This document shows, piece after piece, positions 6,017 through 8,267 of a stretch of DNA of 8,267 nt. The notes beneath the pieces were generated by a model. The model was given only the letters and a program-made list of their open reading frames with translations, did not search any database and was not told the DNA's origin. Every line of letters starts with the position of its first letter. Position 1 is the first letter of the stretch. Origin of the DNA: Bacillota bacterium (GTDB taxonomy: Bacteria > Bacillota > Clostridia > Lachnospirales > Lachnospiraceae); contig JAEWRS010000440.1 of the NCBI GenBank assembly GCA_023398855.1, positions 1-8,267 on the forward strand, in the 5' to 3' direction. Position numbers and translations under genes: made by a program.

Positions 6017-7236
6017 AGAAGACAGAAGGCGGAGTAACAGCTGCAAAGGGATTTAAAGCGTCATCTGCGGCGGCAGGAATAAAATATAAAGACAGAAAAG
6101 ACATGGCAATGATTTACAGTGAGGTGCCCTGCAAGGCAGCAGGAACCTTTACCACCAATATTGTAAAGGCTGCTCCTGTAAAGTGGGATCAGGATGTTGT
6201 GACAAATTCTTCTTACGCCCAGGCAGTGGTTGTCAATGCAGGTATTGCCAATGCATGCACAGGAGAGGAAGGGCTTCGCTACTGTAAGGAAACAGCGCAG
6301 GCTGCTGCGGAATGCCTTGCTATTCCTGTTGATTCTATACTGGTTGCATCTACAGGAGTGATCGGCAAACAGCTTCCCATGGACCGTATTACCGCCGGGG
6401 TGAAGGCTCTTGCACCGGCCCTTGACGGCAGTCTGGAAAGCGGAATGGCAGCGGCCATGGCTATTATGACCACTGACACGGTAAAAAAGGAAGCTGCCGT
6501 CCAGTTTGAAATAGGCGGCAAGACAATTACCATGGGCGGTATGTGCAAAGGTTCCGGCATGATTCATCCCGATATGTGTACCATGCTGAGCTTTGTTACA
6601 ACGGATGCATCTATTTCCAAAGAGCTATTGCAGGAAGCATTAAGGGAAGACATTAAGGACACCTACAACATGATTTCCGTGGATGGAGATACCTCTACCA
6701 ATGATACGGTGCTGCTCCTTGCTAACGGAATGGCAGGGAATGAGGAGATCACTTCTAAAAATGAGGATTATAAGGCGTTTTGTAAAGCGCTTAACTTCAT
6801 TAATGAAACACTTGCAAAGAAGATGGCAGGGGACGGAGAAGGCTGTACAGCGCTGTTTGAGGTAAAGATCATTGGAGCAGAAACAAAGGAACAGGCAGTG
6901 ACTCTTTCAAAATCCGTTATTACCTCCAGCCTGACCAAGGCAGCGATTTTCGGACATGACGCCAATTGGGGCCGCATTCTTTGTGCCATGGGATACTCCG
7001 GCGCAATGTTTGACCCGGAACAGGTAGACTTGTTTTTTGAAAGTGCGGCAGGAAAACTGAAAATTATTGAACAGGGAGTTGCTCTTCCCTATAGCGAGGA
7101 AGAAGCTACAAAGATCTTATCAGAACCGGAAGTGACCGCGATTGCTGATATAAAGATGGGAGATGCAACAGCAACTGCCTGGGGCTGTGATCTGACCTTT
7201 GATTATGTGAAGATTAACGCCGATTACCGTTCGTAA
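6013..7236 (+). CDS. argJ: Glutamate N-acetyltransferase (ornithine acetyltransferase), ArgJ
   Basis: Transfers acetyl from N-acetylornithine to glutamate, freeing ornithine and remaking N-acetylglutamate; bifunctional members can also use acetyl-CoA. The 407-residue precursor is of normal length and is expected to cleave itself into alpha and beta chains. The cleavage block KGSGMIHPDMCTML is at residues 179-192, which places the nucleophile at Thr190 (6580-6582); the alpha chain would be 189 residues and the beta chain 218. The residue before Thr is Cys189, where many homologues have Ala. The ending AWGCDLTFDYVKINADYRS is characteristic. It lies between the operon acetyltransferase and argB. 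Whether it is mono- or bifunctional cannot be read from sequence alone; the neighbouring GNAT makes the question relevant. The gene call is certain. Confidence 0.98.
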   Translation: MKKTEGGVTAAKGFKASSAAAGIKYKDRKDMAMIYSEVPCKAAGTFTTNIVKAAPVKWDQDVVTNSSYAQAVVVNAGIANACTGEEGLRYCKETAQAAAECLAIPVDSILVASTGVIGKQLPMDRITAGVKALAPALDGSLESGMAAAMAIMTTDTVKKEAAVQFEIGGKTITMGGMCKGSGMIHPDMCTMLSFVTTDASISKELLQEALREDIKDTYNMISVDGDTSTNDTVLLLANGMAGNEEITSKNEDYKAFCKALNFINETLAKKMAGDGEGCTALFEVKIIGAETKEQAVTLSKSVITSSLTKAAIFGHDANWGRILCAMGYSGAMFDPEQVDLFFESAAGKLKIIEQGVALPYSEEEATKILSEPEVTAIADIKMGDATATAWGCDLTFDYVKINADYRS

Positions 7237-7266
7237 GGCGAATAAGATAAATTACTACCAACCATG

Positions 7267-7273
7267 AAAGGAG
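7267..7273 (+). promoter_or_regulatory. argB: argB ribosome binding site, decides the start
   Basis: AAAGGAG lies 8 nt before ATG 7282 and just inside the reading frame that opens at ATG 7264, so the downstream ATG is preferred. Confidence 0.8.
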
Positions 7274-7281
7274 AAACAATA

Positions 7282-8178
7282 ATGGAACTGGACCACAGCA
7301 TTATGGAAAAAGCGGAGGTATTGATAGAGGCTCTTCCTTATATACAGCGTTTTAACAGAAAGATTATTGTTGTAAAATACGGCGGCAGTGCCATGGCTGA
7401 TGAGGAGTTGAAAAGAAGTGTTATTCAGGATGTGGTTCTCTTAAAACTGGTTGGCTTTAAGCCCATCATCGTTCATGGCGGAGGGAAGGAAATCAGTAAG
7501 TGGGTGGAAAAGTCAGGTATGGAGCCGCAATTTATCAACGGACTCCGGGTGACCGATGAACCTACCATGGAAATTGCGGAAATGGTATTAAACCGTGTGA
7601 ACAAAAGTCTGGTGCAGATGGTCAATGAATTGGGAGTAAAAGCGGTGGGCATCAGCGGGAAAGACGGGATGATGTTAAAGTGTAAAAAACGATACTCAAA
7701 TGGAGAGGATATTGGTTTTGTGGGAGACATCACCCAGGTGGACCCTCAGATCATATACGATTTACTGGAAAAGGATTTTCTCCCTGTCATCTGCCCTGTG
7801 GGCTTTGATGAAAACTTTGAGACATATAATATTAACGCGGACGATGCGGCCTGTGCCATTGCAACAGCCATGGAGGCGGAGAAACTGGCTTTTTTGACTG
7901 ATGTTGAGGGTGTTTATAAAGATTTCCAGGATAAAGAATCCCTGATTTCCGAAATGTCTATCGACGAGGCAGAGGAATTTGTTCAAAGTGGGATGCTGGG
8001 AGGGGGAATGCTCCCAAAGCTTCAAAACTGCATTGACGCCATGAAACAAGGGGTATCCAGGGTACATATCATGGATGGAAGAATTCCCCATTGCCTGCTT
8101 TTGGAGATTTTCACCAATAAGGGAATCGGAACAGCAATTATAAGTCTGGGAGAGGAGCGTTTTTATCATGCTAAGTAA
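7282..8178 (+). CDS. argB: N-acetylglutamate kinase
   Basis: Phosphorylates N-acetylglutamate with ATP, the committed step of the acetylated ornithine pathway; cytoplasmic. The protein has 298 residues from ATG 7282. Amino acid kinase motifs are present: KYGGSAM with Lys32, IVHGGGKE (63-70), INGLRVTDE (85-93), GISGKDG (123-129) and, later, NINADDAA. Before the first strand is an extra N-terminal helix with the block [12 protein letters not shown] (13-24). Such a helix is known from arginine-inhibited hexameric kinases such as that of Thermotoga, and the C-terminal [15 protein letters not shown] fits that class. Feedback inhibition by arginine is therefore likely (inference). It lies 45 nt after argJ and its 3' end overlaps argD by 11 nt. 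Confidence 0.98.
   Translation: MELDHSIMEKAEVLIEALPYIQRFNRKIIVVKYGGSAMADEELKRSVIQDVVLLKLVGFKPIIVHGGGKEISKWVEKSGMEPQFINGLRVTDEPTMEIAEMVLNRVNKSLVQMVNELGVKAVGISGKDGMMLKCKKRYSNGEDIGFVGDITQVDPQIIYDLLEKDFLPVICPVGFDENFETYNINADDAACAIATAMEAEKLAFLTDVEGVYKDFQDKESLISEMSIDEAEEFVQSGMLGGGMLPKLQNCIDAMKQGVSRVHIMDGRIPHCLLLEIFTNKGIGTAIISLGEERFYHAK
8152..8157 (+). promoter_or_regulatory. argD: argD ribosome binding site inside argB
   Basis: GAGGAG within the last codons of argB lies 10 nt before the argD ATG at 8168. This supports the overlapping start. Confidence 0.75.
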
Positions 8179-8267
8179 ACAGGAATATATTGAGAAAGCA
8201 GAGTCGGAGATTTATAAGACCTATAACCGTTTTCCTGTTGTTTTCGACCACGGGGACGGCATTCATC
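8168..8267 (+). CDS. argD: Acetylornithine aminotransferase, N-terminus only (cut by window end)
   Basis: The first 33 codons of a gene that runs off the window. The peptide begins [17 protein letters not shown] and continues [16 protein letters not shown], which matches the conserved N-terminal Y.RFP.VF..G.G block of ArgD-type class III aminotransferases. These pyridoxal phosphate enzymes turn N-acetylglutamate semialdehyde into N-acetylornithine with glutamate as amino donor. The start overlaps the argB stop by 11 nt and has its own ribosome site, so the two are probably translationally coupled. The place after argB in an argCJB operon supports the call. The catalytic lysine is outside the window, so integrity cannot be judged. 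Confidence 0.88.
   Translation, partial: MLSKQEYIEKAESEIYKTYNRFPVVFDHGDGIH

Noticed and set aside
6061..6567. A 168-codon open frame on the minus strand inside argJ
   Set aside because: It lies wholly opposite argJ, which has complete family motifs; the predicted protein is rich in Cys, His and Ser as expected of an antisense shadow.
7762..8169. A 135-codon open frame on the minus strand inside argB
   Set aside because: It is antisense to a fully conserved gene, with no ribosome site and no recognisable domain.
1..8267. CRISPR array, tRNA, rRNA, phage or defence genes
   Set aside because: No spaced repeats, no tRNA-like cloverleaf and no matching protein motifs were seen; the window is core metabolism and cell-wall genes.

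Overview
The window reads as chromosomal DNA from a low-to-medium GC clostridial Firmicute, most likely a member of the Lachnospiraceae (Lacrimispora/Clostridium saccharolyticum-like). That placement is an inference from strong AGGAGG-type ribosome binding sites, codon use, the style of the lipoprotein amidase and the arginine gene content; no search was possible. Gene density is high and there is no sign of phage, insertion sequences, CRISPR, tRNA or rRNA.

Left part (1-2880): the 3' portion of a cell-wall N-acetylmuramoyl-L-alanine amidase, whose first visible codons contain a lipoprotein lipobox, so the gene begins before the window. A long imperfect hairpin follows, then a patatin-like serine lipase/esterase (RssA/YchK type), a perfect 12-bp hairpin, and a solo GNAT acetyltransferase resembling spermidine/spermine (SSAT/thialysine) acetyltransferases. 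These three genes have separate intergenic gaps and look like separate transcription units.

Right part (2880-8267): an arginine biosynthesis locus. argG (argininosuccinate synthase) lies on the minus strand and ends at a clear terminator. Back-to-back with it, on the plus strand, is argC - GNAT - (26-codon small ORF?) - argJ - argB - argD, with argD cut by the window end. These genes convert glutamate to ornithine through acetylated intermediates: ArgJ moves or makes the acetyl group, ArgB phosphorylates N-acetylglutamate, ArgC reduces the acyl phosphate, ArgD transaminates the semialdehyde, and ArgJ releases ornithine while recycling acetyl. ArgG acts later, joining citrulline and aspartate. 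The carbamoyltransferase (argF) and lyase (argH) are not in the window.

The 291-nt divergent region between argG and argC holds two mirror-image promoters (TTGCAT, 17 bp, TATATT or TATAAT). Without gaps they match at 27 of 36 positions and both carry an ARG-box-like TGTATAWTTATGAA over the -10. This suggests joint control by an ArgR/AhrC-type repressor. The points most worth a second look are this regulatory region, a possible 35-codon ORF in the argC leader, the acetyltransferase embedded between argC and argJ, and the 26-codon ORF whose stop overlaps the argJ start (ATGA). Nothing here amounts to a clearly new system; most of the window is standard metabolism.
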